A stretch of DNA of 49,366 nt from JBBRTJ01 sp038244535 (lineage in GTDB: Bacteria > Actinomycetota > Acidimicrobiia > Acidimicrobiales > Ilumatobacteraceae). Below the pieces are notes generated by a model. That model was given only the letters and a program-made list of their open reading frames with translations, did no database searches and had not been told where the DNA came from. How positions within the stretch are numbered: the first letter of the stretch is position 1; each line of letters begins with the position of its first letter. The position numbers were made by a program, and so were the translations under genes. The stretch is taken from assembly GCA_038244535.1 (NCBI GenBank), contig JBBRTJ010000010.1, positions 1-49,366 of the forward strand. Reading direction: 5' to 3'. Positions 1-7,752 of the stretch are shown in pieces.

Positions 1-1242
1 GCCCGCATCACGACCGATGCCGGCGCCACCGTTGCGCCGGCCCCGGCCCCCGCTCCGGCGCCGGCCGTTGGTTCCGCCGCGGTTGCCATCGCTTCGGCCG
101 CAGCAGTTGCGCCGGCCGCCGTCGCTGCGGCCCCGGTGCCGGTGCGGCCACTCCCTGCCGCCGTCGCTGTGGCCCCGGTCGTTGGTCCACTCCTGCGCCA
201 CCTCGCCGACGAGCGCCACGTCGACCTGGTCCACCTCCATGGCTCGGGCCCCGGCGGCCGGATCACGCGCGACGACGTCGCCACGGCATCGACGCGACGC
301 CGCACCACCCCCCGTGCCCGCCGACTGGCACGTGAGCACGGGATCGGCCTCGACTCGGTCAAGGCTCCACCCGGTGCGCCGGTCCGCGGTGAGGACGTGC
401 TCAGTGCCGTGGAGGGCCGAGCGTCGACGGCCTCGGCATCGCCACAGCAGATCAGCTTGTGCGGCCAAGGCGCCCCCAGTCCCCTTTCAGAGCACAAGCT
501 GACCCAGTCCGTACCAGCGGCGACGTTGACGGTGCCAATGCCCGCGCCGACGCCCGGTGCCGGTGGTGGCGGCGGTGGGCTCGTCGAGCGGCGGCGGGAG
601 GCCATCGCCCGGCTCATGGCCCGCTCGGCAGCTGAGATCCCTCACTACTACGTGGCCACCGTCGTGTCCCTCGGCGAGGCCATGTCGTGGCTGGCCGATC
701 ACAACGCGCAGGTACCCATTGCCGAGCGGTTGCTCCCTGCGGCACTGCTCCTGAAGGCTGCGGCACGGGCCGCGGCCGCGGTTCCCGAGCTCAACGGCCA
801 CTGGATCGACGGCTTCCGACCGGCCGAGACGGTGAACCTCGGCGTCGCCGTGTCCATGCGCGGTGGTGGTCTGCTCACCCCCACGATCCGCGACGCGGCA
901 GCCAAGGACGTCGTCACAGTCATGCACGAGCTGCGGGACCTGGTCACCCGCTCGCGCACCGGGCGGCTCAAGGCGCAGGAGCTGACCGACGCCACCATCA
1001 CCGTCACGAACCTGGGCGAGCGGGGCGTGCGCGAGGTGTTCGGCGTGATCGTGCCGCCTCAGGTGGCGCTGGTCGGGATCGGCGCCATCCACGACGAGCC
1101 GTGGGCGCAAGACGGGATGCTCGGCATCCGCCCCGTCGTGCATGTCTCGCTCGCCGCCGACCACCGGGCCACTGACGGCCTGGTCGGCGCCCGGTTCCTC
1201 GATGCCATGAACGACGCACTGCAACATCCGGAGGTGCTGTGA
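1..1242 (+). CDS. 2-oxoacid dehydrogenase E2 (dihydrolipoamide acyltransferase), 5' end outside window
   Basis: The reading frame is open from the first base, so the N-terminal lipoyl domain probably lies upstream. What remains begins with a long Ala/Pro linker (to about nt 175). Next come two consecutive peripheral-subunit-binding-like segments (about nt 178-290, ending GPGGRITRDDV; and about nt 307-415, ending VRGEDVL), a second linker, and the catalytic acyltransferase domain (about nt 586-1242). The active-site motif is visible as ADHRATDG (His codon 1162-1164, Asp codon 1174-1176). E2 proteins accept an acyl group from E1 on lipoyl-lysine and pass it to CoA. The stop overlaps the start of an acyl carrier protein gene, so an E1 gene is expected upstream. 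Which 2-oxoacid is used cannot be read from this part. Confidence 0.9.
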   Translation, partial: ARITTDAGATVAPAPAPAPAPAVGSAAVAIASAAAVAPAAVAAAPVPVRPLPAAVAVAPVVGPLLRHLADERHVDLVHLHGSGPGGRITRDDVATASTRRRTTPRARRLAREHGIGLDSVKAPPGAPVRGEDVLSAVEGRASTASASPQQISLCGQGAPSPLSEHKLTQSVPAATLTVPMPAPTPGAGGGGGGLVERRREAIARLMARSAAEIPHYYVATVVSLGEAMSWLADHNAQVPIAERLLPAALLLKAAARAAAAVPELNGHWIDGFRPAETVNLGVAVSMRGGGLLTPTIRDAAAKDVVTVMHELRDLVTRSRTGRLKAQELTDATITVTNLGERGVREVFGVIVPPQVALVGIGAIHDEPWAQDGMLGIRPVVHVSLAADHRATDGLVGARFLDAMNDALQHPEVL

Positions 1243-1502
1243 TGGCCTACAGCGACATCGAGCTCGAGCAGCTTGTTCGCACCACGATCGCATCGGTCGC
1301 GCCAAACGCGGACTTCAGCCGGGTCGGCCCTGACGACGACCTCGTCGATGCGCTCGAGCTCGACTCGATGGACGTCCTCAACGTGGTCGCCGCGATCGCC
1401 GAGAGCACCGGCCTCGAAGTTGCGGAACGCAACTACCCACGCACGCGAACCCTCCGCGGCTTCGTCGCCGAGCTCGCCCGACTGGCAGCTGTGCGCGGAT
1501 GA
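1242..1502 (+). CDS. Acyl carrier protein
   Basis: An 86-residue acidic protein with the phosphopantetheine attachment motif ELDSMDV (Ser42), the size and pattern of a stand-alone acyl carrier protein. The ATG at 1242 overlaps the TGA of the E2 gene (TGATG), so the two are translationally coupled. A GTG three bases earlier is in frame but would add only one residue. Acyl carrier proteins hold acyl chains as thioesters for synthesis or transfer. Coupling to an E2 acyltransferase suggests the dehydrogenase complex may load this carrier rather than, or as well as, CoA; that is inference. No synthase or ligase gene follows; a repeat and a convergent nuclease gene do. Confidence 0.88.
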   Translation: MAYSDIELEQLVRTTIASVAPNADFSRVGPDDDLVDALELDSMDVLNVVAAIAESTGLEVAERNYPRTRTLRGFVAELARLAAVRG

Positions 1503-1614
1503 TCGACGAGGTGAGCAAGCTCGTGCTGTGAGCATCGGACGCGGCGGCACGCATGGGGCCAGAGTCGGCTGGAACTGACGCGTGAGGTCGAGGTGAGCGT
1601 TGGCGGCGGTGGGA

Positions 1615-1686
1615 GCCGTCAACGCTCATCTCGTCGTTCGCGCTCAGTTCGCCGTCAACGCTCACTTCGTCGTTCGCGCTCAGTTT
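1615..1686. repeat. 36-bp tandem repeat, two copies, with an 18-bp sub-period
   Basis: Unit 1 (1615-1650) and unit 2 (1651-1686) differ at only a few positions, and a partial third copy (GCCGTC) follows at 1687. Each unit starts GCCGTCAACGCTCA and contains TCGTTCGCGCTCAGTT. The two 18-bp halves of a unit agree at about 12 of 18 positions. The repeat lies between the acyl carrier protein gene and the 3' end of the convergent DUF222 nuclease gene (stop at 1725). Read on the minus strand in another frame it would encode a 12-residue repeat (SVDGELSANDEM-like), so it could be a decayed extension of the nuclease gene. Confidence 0.8.
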
Positions 1687-1724
1687 GCCGTCGGTCGGCT
1701 CGCCGGTTGCCGGTGCCGGGTCGT

Positions 1725-2900
1725 TCAGGTGGTGTTGCTGAGGGTGCCTGGTGGTCGGGTGGTTTGGTGGTGGCCGGTGGGTCGGGTGACGTGCAGGGTG
1801 GCGTCGGGGTCGAGGGTGGCGGTCCAGCCGGGTTGGTGGAGTTGGTGGTGGTGGCGGGAGCACAGCAGCACGAGGTTCGACGGGCAGGTCGGTCCGTCGT
1901 TGGTCCACAGGATGGCGTGGTGGACTTCGCACCATGAGGCGGGTCGGTCGCAGCCGGGGTATCGGCAGTGGCAGTCGCGGGCGGTGATGGCTCGCCGCAA
2001 TCCCTTGCTGATGACCCGGGTGGAGCGTCCGTAGTCGATGATCTGGCCTCGAGCGTCCATGACGGCTCGGGTGATCTCGCAGTCGCACAGGATCTGTTCG
2101 ACCGTGGTCGATGTCGGGGGGACGTGGGTGCCGGCGTCGGCGGTGGGTCGTGACGCCATCATCTGGTCGGCGGTGAGGACCAAGGTGACGTGGGGAACGT
2201 TTCGGCGGGGGAGCCGGAGGTCGTGGTGGTCGAGGTAGAACTGGTGGACGGCCACGGAGGCGTCGTGGGCGGCTTGGGCGGCGGTGCGCAGGTCGTGCTC
2301 GTCGCCGACGCGCCGGTCGACGGCTTTGGCGACGGCCAAGGCGTCGTGGATGACGAGGCCGCCGTAGGCGTCGTAGTGGGCGGTGGCGGTCCAGGTCCCG
2401 TCGCTCAGCTCGTTGTGGTGCAACGTGCCGGGTCGTTCTTTGGGTTGGGTACCGTCGGCACGGGCACAGTGAGCGAAGTGGGTCATGACCCGTTCGGTGT
2501 CGTGCCCGTCGAGCGCTTCGAGGGTCGGGATGAGTGCGGCTTCGGCTTCGGCGAACGCGGCGAGCGAGGCGGCGGTGACGTGGGCCATGACGATCCCGAC
2601 CTGGCCCGATGAGACCCGACCGGCTTGCCAGGCGTCGCGGAGGTGGGGCAGCTCTCGGCAGCGGGTCACGGCCAGCGCGTTGACCCGGGCTTGGCGCCCA
2701 GACATGCCGGTCTCGTGCATCAGCCAGTTGGCGGCGCTGGTGGCCCCATCGCTTTGGTGGAACCCGGCGGCGCAGTAGTCGCCGAAGGCGCCGGAGGCGA
2801 TGGCGTCGAGGCGGTCGCGGCGGACGAACACGCCGCGCAGCGCGTCGTAGGTGAGCGGGACGGTCAGGTTGTCCAGTGCAGCGTCGAGCTGGGTGAACAT
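1725..2900 (-). CDS. DUF222 domain / HNH endonuclease protein
   Basis: About 391 residues. The N-terminal two-thirds is the helical DUF222 region typical of actinobacterial 13E12-type proteins. The C-terminal part is an HNH nuclease domain with a zinc-knuckle pattern: CRYPGCDRP, then WCEVHHAILW (the H-H pair), then NLVLLCSRHHHQLH. Such genes occur in many copies in actinobacteria; their biological target is not established. I chose ATG 2900 because a good -10 hexamer (TACGAT, minus strand, 2912-2907) lies six bases before it and no ribosome site is present, suggesting a leaderless message. An in-frame GTG at 2915 would overlap the -10. It is convergent with the ACP gene and has no operon partners. 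Confidence 0.9.
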   Translation of the reverse strand: MFTQLDAALDNLTVPLTYDALRGVFVRRDRLDAIASGAFGDYCAAGFHQSDGATSAANWLMHETGMSGRQARVNALAVTRCRELPHLRDAWQAGRVSSGQVGIVMAHVTAASLAAFAEAEAALIPTLEALDGHDTERVMTHFAHCARADGTQPKERPGTLHHNELSDGTWTATAHYDAYGGLVIHDALAVAKAVDRRVGDEHDLRTAAQAAHDASVAVHQFYLDHHDLRLPRRNVPHVTLVLTADQMMASRPTADAGTHVPPTSTTVEQILCDCEITRAVMDARGQIIDYGRSTRVISKGLRRAITARDCHCRYPGCDRPASWCEVHHAILWTNDGPTCPSNLVLLCSRHHHQLHQPGWTATLDPDATLHVTRPTGHHQTTRPPGTLSNTT

Positions 2901-2906
2901 CAAACT

Positions 2907-2936
2907 ATCGTACACACGTTCTTATTACTGAAGCAA
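2907..2936 (-). promoter_or_regulatory. Predicted promoter of the DUF222/HNH gene
   Basis: On the minus strand a TTGCTT (2936-2931) and a TACGAT (2912-2907) are separated by 18 bases, matching -35 and -10 elements. The ATG at 2900 begins about seven bases after the -10, as expected for a leaderless transcript. Confidence 0.5.
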
Positions 2937-3107
2937 GGCCCACGGCAAGGAAGCTGCAGGATGCGGACCGCTGAGCACCCGCGCCGCCCCAGTGCAACCT
3001 GCGCGTTGAGAGGGGCGCAGAGCCGCATTCACCGCACAAGTTGCTGGGCAAGCGCGCCACCAGGGTTCTACGGCTTCCTGGTGGCCCCCGCAGGCTGTGT
3101 GGGCCGA

Positions 3108-3131
3108 ATGAGTGAGTGCTCACTCACTCAT
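3108..3131. promoter_or_regulatory. Palindromic TetR operator
   Basis: A perfect 11-bp inverted repeat, ATGAGTGAGTG (3108-3118) and CACTCACTCAT (3121-3131), with a 2-bp centre. It ends 17 bases before the tetR start codon at 3148. TGAGTGAGTG-type half sites are common operators of actinobacterial TetR proteins that control exporters. The position predicts autorepression of the regulator and of the ABC genes downstream. Confidence 0.8.
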
Positions 3132-3147
3132 ACTACGATGCGTCCCG

Positions 3148-3759
3148 ATGCCCGCCCCGATCGCTGCCCTGCCTGCCGTTGCGCCAGGGCGACAGCGGCG
3201 GGCGGCGGCGATGCCGGCCGAGGAGCGTCGGGCCTCGATCCTGATCGCTACTCGCGCCCTGTTGGTCGAGCATGGCGCGGCGGTCACCACCAAGCAGATC
3301 GCTGAGGCGGCCGGTGTCGCCGAGGGCACGATCTTTCGGGTCTTCCCGGACAAGGACACGCTGCTGCAGGCCGTGCTCGATGGGCTGATGGACACCGCGC
3401 CGGTCGAGCGGGCGCGGAAGGAGATCGACGCGACGTTGCCTCTCGAGGACCGGCTGACCGAGGCGGTGGCCGTCATGCAGTCGCGCCTGCGCGACATCTG
3501 GCAGGTCACTTCGGCGCTGGGCGTGTCGGCGCGGCCACCCAAGAGCGGCTCCCGGCCCTTCAAGGGACTCGTTGCGATCTTTGCCAGTGTGCCCGATGCC
3601 ATCTCGTGCACACCGAAGTTCGCGGCCCAGGCGCTGCGGGCGCTCACCTTGGCCATGACGCATCCGTCAATCGCCCCCGGCCGCCCGCTCAAGGCCGGAG
3701 ACATCGTCTCGCTCTTCCTCGACGGTGTGCGTGCCCGCCCGGAGGGTCGCCCGTGCTGA
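3148..3759 (+). CDS. TetR-family transcriptional repressor
   Basis: 203 residues. A short basic N-terminal tail precedes a TetR helix-turn-helix (RRASILIATRALLVEHG, then VTTKQIAEAAGVAEGTIFRVF, about residues 28-70). The C-terminal ligand domain has no recognisable specificity. ATG 3148 was chosen because the in-frame GTG at 3112 lies inside the palindromic operator. The 3' end overlaps the GTG start of the first ABC half-transporter by 7 bases, so repressor and exporter form one operon. Known TetR-ABC pairs of this layout respond to a toxic compound that the transporter exports; the inducer here is unknown. Confidence 0.92.
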   Translation: MPAPIAALPAVAPGRQRRAAAMPAEERRASILIATRALLVEHGAAVTTKQIAEAAGVAEGTIFRVFPDKDTLLQAVLDGLMDTAPVERARKEIDATLPLEDRLTEAVAVMQSRLRDIWQVTSALGVSARPPKSGSRPFKGLVAIFASVPDAISCTPKFAAQALRALTLAMTHPSIAPGRPLKAGDIVSLFLDGVRARPEGRPC

Positions 3760-5489
3760 AGCGCCTCCTCGTCGACCACCTGCGCGCCTCTCGACGACTG
3801 CTCGTGCTCGTGGTCGTGTTCCAGACCGTGCAGACGATTGCGGCCCTGTACCTGCCGACGCTGAACGCCGACATCATTGACCAAGGCATCGCCAAGGGCG
3901 ACACGCCTTACATCTGGCGGATCGGTGCGGTGATGCTCGTTGTCACGCTCGTGCAGATCGCGTTTGCCATCGCCGCCGTCTACTGCGGCTCGAAGGCGTC
4001 GATGGGATTCGGTCGTGACGTGCGGGCATCGCTGTTCCACCAGGTGAACGACTTCTCGGCCCAAGAGGTGGAGCTGTTCGGCGCTCCTTCGCTCATCACC
4101 CGCATCACCAATGACGTGCAGCAGGTCCAGATGCTGGTGCTGATGACGTGCACGATGCTGGTGGCGGCGCCGATCACCGCGGTTGGTGGGGTGATCCTCG
4201 CCCTGCGGCAAGACGTCGGGCTGGCATGGATCCTGGTGGTGGCGGTGCCGGTCCTGATGGTCGCCGTCGGCACCACGGTCTGGCGGATGGTGCCCCAGTT
4301 CCGTCTCATGCAGGAGCGCATCGACCGGATCAACCAGATCCTGCGCGAGCAGCTCACCGGGGTGCGGGTGGTGCGGGCGTTCGTGCGCGAGCCCGAAGAG
4401 AGCGAGCGGTTCCGCACCGGCAACGAAGCCCTCACGATCACGGCGTTGAAGTCCGGACGGCTGATGGCCCGCATGTTCCCGACCGTCATGGTGATCGTGA
4501 ACGTTTCGAGCGTGGCCGTGATCTGGTTCGGGGCCAACCGCATCTCTACGGGCGACATGAGCATCGGCGCCATGGTGGCCTTCCTCACCTACCTCACCCA
4601 GATCCTCATGGCCGTGATGATGGCGACGTTCATGGCGGCCCTGCTGCCCCGAGCGGCTGTCAGCGCCGAGCGCATCCAGGTGGTGCTCGACACGCCGAGC
4701 TCGGTGGTCATCGCGGCGCAGCCCGTGCGCGACGTGAGCCCTACGGCCTCGCTCGAGATGCGCTCCGTGGGCTTCCAGTACCCGGGCGCTGAGCACGCCG
4801 TGCTGGACGAGATCAGCTTCAGGTGCGGTGCGGGCGAGACGCTCGCCATCATCGGCAGCACCGGTGCCGGCAAGACCACGCTGGTCGGTCTCGTGCCCCG
4901 CCTGTTCGATGCGACTGCGGGGGCGGTGCTCGTCGACGGTGTCGACGTGCGCGAGCTCGACCCTTCAGTGCTCTGGGCCCGGGTCGGGCTGGTGCCCCAG
5001 AAGCCGTACCTGTTCTCGGGAACGGTGGCCAGCAACCTTCGCTACGGCAAGCCCGATGCCACGGACGACGAGATGTGGGAGGCGCTGGGGATCGCCCAAG
5101 CCGCCGACTTCGTGGCCCGCATGCCGGGTGGCCTCGAAGCCACGATCGCTCAGGGTGGCGCCAACGTCTCGGGCGGGCAACGACAGCGCCTGGCCATCGC
5201 TCGGGCCTTGGTGCGCAAACCCGAGATCTACCTCTTCGACGACTCGTTCTCGGCGCTCGATCTGGCCACCGACGCCCGCCTGCGCGCCGCGCTCGCCCCC
5301 CACACGGCCGATGCGGCGGTGGTGATCGTCGCCCAGCGCGTGTCGACCATCAGGTTCGCCACCCAGATCCTGGTGCTCGAAGACGGAGCGATCGTCGGCC
5401 TCGGTACGCACGACGACCTCCTCGCCACCTGCCCCACCTACGCCGAGATCGTCGCGTCGCAGGCCAGCGTCGATGAGGCGGCGGCATGA
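3753..5489 (+). CDS. ABC exporter half-transporter with a degenerate ATP site
   Basis: 578 residues: an N-terminal six-helix membrane domain (about 15-310) fused to an ATPase domain. Walker A is GSTGAGKTTL (about residue 367), the signature is VSGGQRQRLAIARAL, and Walker B is IYLFDDSFSALD. The usual catalytic Glu after Walker B is Asp, and the switch His is Gln (VIVAQRVST). That is the pattern of the degenerate-site partner in heterodimeric exporters such as TmrAB or BmrCD. The start is GTG 3753 (MLKRLLVDHL), overlapping tetR by 7 bases; longer in-frame starts fall deep inside tetR. The stop overlaps the next gene (ATGA). Likely role: multidrug or lipid-like substrate export with the following protein. 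Confidence 0.92.
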   Translation: MLKRLLVDHLRASRRLLVLVVVFQTVQTIAALYLPTLNADIIDQGIAKGDTPYIWRIGAVMLVVTLVQIAFAIAAVYCGSKASMGFGRDVRASLFHQVNDFSAQEVELFGAPSLITRITNDVQQVQMLVLMTCTMLVAAPITAVGGVILALRQDVGLAWILVVAVPVLMVAVGTTVWRMVPQFRLMQERIDRINQILREQLTGVRVVRAFVREPEESERFRTGNEALTITALKSGRLMARMFPTVMVIVNVSSVAVIWFGANRISTGDMSIGAMVAFLTYLTQILMAVMMATFMAALLPRAAVSAERIQVVLDTPSSVVIAAQPVRDVSPTASLEMRSVGFQYPGAEHAVLDEISFRCGAGETLAIIGSTGAGKTTLVGLVPRLFDATAGAVLVDGVDVRELDPSVLWARVGLVPQKPYLFSGTVASNLRYGKPDATDDEMWEALGIAQAADFVARMPGGLEATIAQGGANVSGGQRQRLAIARALVRKPEIYLFDDSFSALDLATDARLRAALAPHTADAAVVIVAQRVSTIRFATQILVLEDGAIVGLGTHDDLLATCPTYAEIVASQASVDEAAA

Positions 5490-7387
5490 GCGACACCACC
5501 AAGCGGCCGCCGGACGACGACGCGGCTGAGCACCGGCCGCCGCCGTCTGAGCTGCGCGCCGGTCCGGGAACGGGCCGGATGTCGACCATCGGCGTGCCCA
5601 CCGAGCGATCACAGAACTTCGGCTCGACGATGCGCCGGCTGATGGACCGCATGGCCTCGGAACGAGTGGGTGTGACGATCGCGGTGGCCCTGGCCGTGGT
5701 GAGCGTGACGATGGTGGTGCTCGGGCCCCGCATCCTCGGCCATGCCACCGACCTCGTGTTCAACGGCATCACCGGTCGTGATGGCGCGACCGGGATCGAC
5801 TTCGAGGCGCTCCACCGCACCTTGCTGCTGGCGCTCGGCCTCTACTTCGCCTCGTTCGTCCTCGCCTACCTGCAGGCCTACCTGTTGGCCGGCGTCGTGC
5901 AGCGCACGATGTTCGAGCTGCGAGCCGAGGTCGAGGCCAAGCTGCACCGGCTGCCCCTCAGCTACGTCGACCGCCACTCTCGCGGCGACCTGCTCAGCCG
6001 AGTCACCAACGACATCGACAACATCGCGCAGAGCCTGCAGCAGACGCTGAGCCAGTTGCTGACCTCGTTGCTGACCATCGTCGGCGTGGTGGTGATGATG
6101 TTCGTGGTCTCGCCGCTGCTGGCCGTCGTCGCGCTGGTCACGGTGCCGACCTCGCTCATCGTCATGAAGCAGATCGCCAACCGCTCCCGCCCCCGTTTCA
6201 TCGCCCAGTGGAGGCACACCGGCAGCCTCAACGGGCTGGTCGAGGAAGCCTTCACAGGTCACGCCATCGTCAAGGCGTTCGGGCGTCAGCACGAGGTCGA
6301 GGAGCGGTTCCGCGAGACCAACGAGCAGCTCTACGAGGCCAGCTTCGGGGCCCAGTTCATGTCGGGCACGATCCAGCCGGCGATGATGTTCGTCGGCAAC
6401 CTCAGCTATGTCGCCATCGCGGTGGTCGGCGGGCTCCGGGTGGCGGCGGGGGCGATCGGCCTCGGTGACGTGCAGGCCTTCATCCAGTACTCCCGGCAGT
6501 TCACCCAGCCGCTCACGCAGACCGCGTCGATGATCAACGTGCTGCAGTCGGGCATCGCCTCGGCCGAGCGGGTGTTCGAGCTGCTCGACGCCGAGGAGCA
6601 GCAGCCCGACACGTCGTCACCGCACGAAGCGCGACCGGCGCGGGGCCGGGTCGAGTTCGAGCACGTGGCCTTCTCGTACGACCCGACCAAACCGCTGATC
6701 GAGGACTTGTCGCTGGTGGCCCCGCCCGGCACCACCGTGGCCATCGTCGGACCCACCGGGGCGGGCAAGACCACGCTCGTCAACCTGATCATGCGGTTCT
6801 ACGAGCTCGACGGCGGCCGCATCACCCTCGACGGGCGCGACATCGCCGAGATGCCCCGGCGGGAGCTGCGTTCCAACATCGGCATGGTGCTGCAGGACAC
6901 CTGGCTGTTCGGCGGGACCATCCGCGACAACATCGCCTACGGCAACCCAGCGGCCACCGAGGAGCAGATTCGGGCCGCGGCGAGGGCGACCTACGTGGAC
7001 CGCTTCGTCCACTCCTTGCCGGATGGGTACGACACCATCATCGACGACGAGGGCGGCACGGTCAGCGCCGGCGAGAAGCAGCTCCTCACGATCGCCCGGG
7101 CGTTCCTGGCCGATCCGACCATCCTGATCCTCGACGAGGCCACGAGCTCGGTCGACACCCGCACCGAGGTGCTCATCCAGCACGCCATGGCCGCGCTGCG
7201 CTCGCAGCGCACGAGCTTCGTGATCGCCCACCGGCTCTCGACCATCCGCGATGCCGACACCATCCTCGTCATGGACGGCGGCCGCATCGTCGAGCAGGGC
7301 TCGCATGAGGCGTTGCTGGTGGCCCGTGGCGCGTACTACGACCTCTACCAAGCCCAGTTCGCCGCCCCTGCCGCCGAGCTCGCCTGA
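5486..7387 (+). CDS. ABC exporter half-transporter with a canonical ATP site
   Basis: 633 residues. A hydrophilic N-terminal extension of about 45 residues comes first, then six membrane helices and an ATPase domain. Walker A is GPTGAGKTTL (about residue 422), Walker B ILILDEATSSVD with the catalytic Glu, and the switch is VIAHRLSTI with His. The signature is VSAGEKQ instead of SGGQ, a variant also found in heterodimeric exporters. Together with the upstream gene, one composite ATP site is consensus and one degenerate, so the two very probably form an obligate heterodimer. It is the last gene of the tetR operon; a small gene on the other strand follows. Confidence 0.93.
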   Translation: MSDTTKRPPDDDAAEHRPPPSELRAGPGTGRMSTIGVPTERSQNFGSTMRRLMDRMASERVGVTIAVALAVVSVTMVVLGPRILGHATDLVFNGITGRDGATGIDFEALHRTLLLALGLYFASFVLAYLQAYLLAGVVQRTMFELRAEVEAKLHRLPLSYVDRHSRGDLLSRVTNDIDNIAQSLQQTLSQLLTSLLTIVGVVVMMFVVSPLLAVVALVTVPTSLIVMKQIANRSRPRFIAQWRHTGSLNGLVEEAFTGHAIVKAFGRQHEVEERFRETNEQLYEASFGAQFMSGTIQPAMMFVGNLSYVAIAVVGGLRVAAGAIGLGDVQAFIQYSRQFTQPLTQTASMINVLQSGIASAERVFELLDAEEQQPDTSSPHEARPARGRVEFEHVAFSYDPTKPLIEDLSLVAPPGTTVAIVGPTGAGKTTLVNLIMRFYELDGGRITLDGRDIAEMPRRELRSNIGMVLQDTWLFGGTIRDNIAYGNPAATEEQIRAAARATYVDRFVHSLPDGYDTIIDDEGGTVSAGEKQLLTIARAFLADPTILILDEATSSVDTRTEVLIQHAMAALRSQRTSFVIAHRLSTIRDADTILVMDGGRIVEQGSHEALLVARGAYYDLYQAQFAAPAAELA

Positions 7388-7413
7388 GGGCCACACGGTA
7401 GGCCGTCGCCGCA

Positions 7414-7713
7414 TCAGTGACGGGCGGCTGCACCCCCGGCGCGCAGGCGGGCCACCTCGGCGTCCCAGCCGTAGATCACGGCGGTGCTGGCGATGAGGTC
7501 GTGGAGCTCGCGCCGGTCGGCGCGCACCAGCCCGAGCAGGAAGCCGAGCCCGAGCATCAGAAAGCTGAGTGGGAAGGTCGATGCGCTCCATTGAGCCGGT
7601 CGTACCACTGGCCCGACGAGGCTGTCGACCATCCGGCCGGCCAGCCCTCGCTGGTTGTCCTCTGCCACGTTCGAAACGTACTGCCGCCTGCACTTCGTCG
7701 CTGCGAGGCGCAC
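7414..7713 (-). CDS. Short RDD-like membrane protein
   Basis: 99 residues from a GTG. The middle contains one strongly hydrophobic stretch (FPLSFLMLGLGFLLGLV), followed by RADRRELHDLIASTAVIYGWD. That tail closely resembles the C-terminal end of RDD-family membrane proteins (R-R-x-LHDLxAxTxV). The first half of a normal RDD domain is missing, so this may be a shortened family member or a remnant. No clear ribosome site is present; a GTG at 7668 is an alternative start. It is convergent with the ABC exporter and lies downstream of the MFS gene on the same strand. Confidence 0.55.
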   Translation of the reverse strand: MRLAATKCRRQYVSNVAEDNQRGLAGRMVDSLVGPVVRPAQWSASTFPLSFLMLGLGFLLGLVRADRRELHDLIASTAVIYGWDAEVARLRAGGAAARH

Positions 7714-7752
7714 TGTATCGAAGCCGCCGCGTCGGCAAGGCGGAGGCGACCG

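Noticed and set aside
1615..1686. CRISPR-like array
   Set aside because: Only two adjacent 36-bp units with no spacers between them, and no cas genes nearby.
3112..3147. Upstream GTG start for the TetR gene
   Set aside because: It lies inside the perfect operator palindrome and the extra residues resemble nothing; ATG 3148 is preferred.
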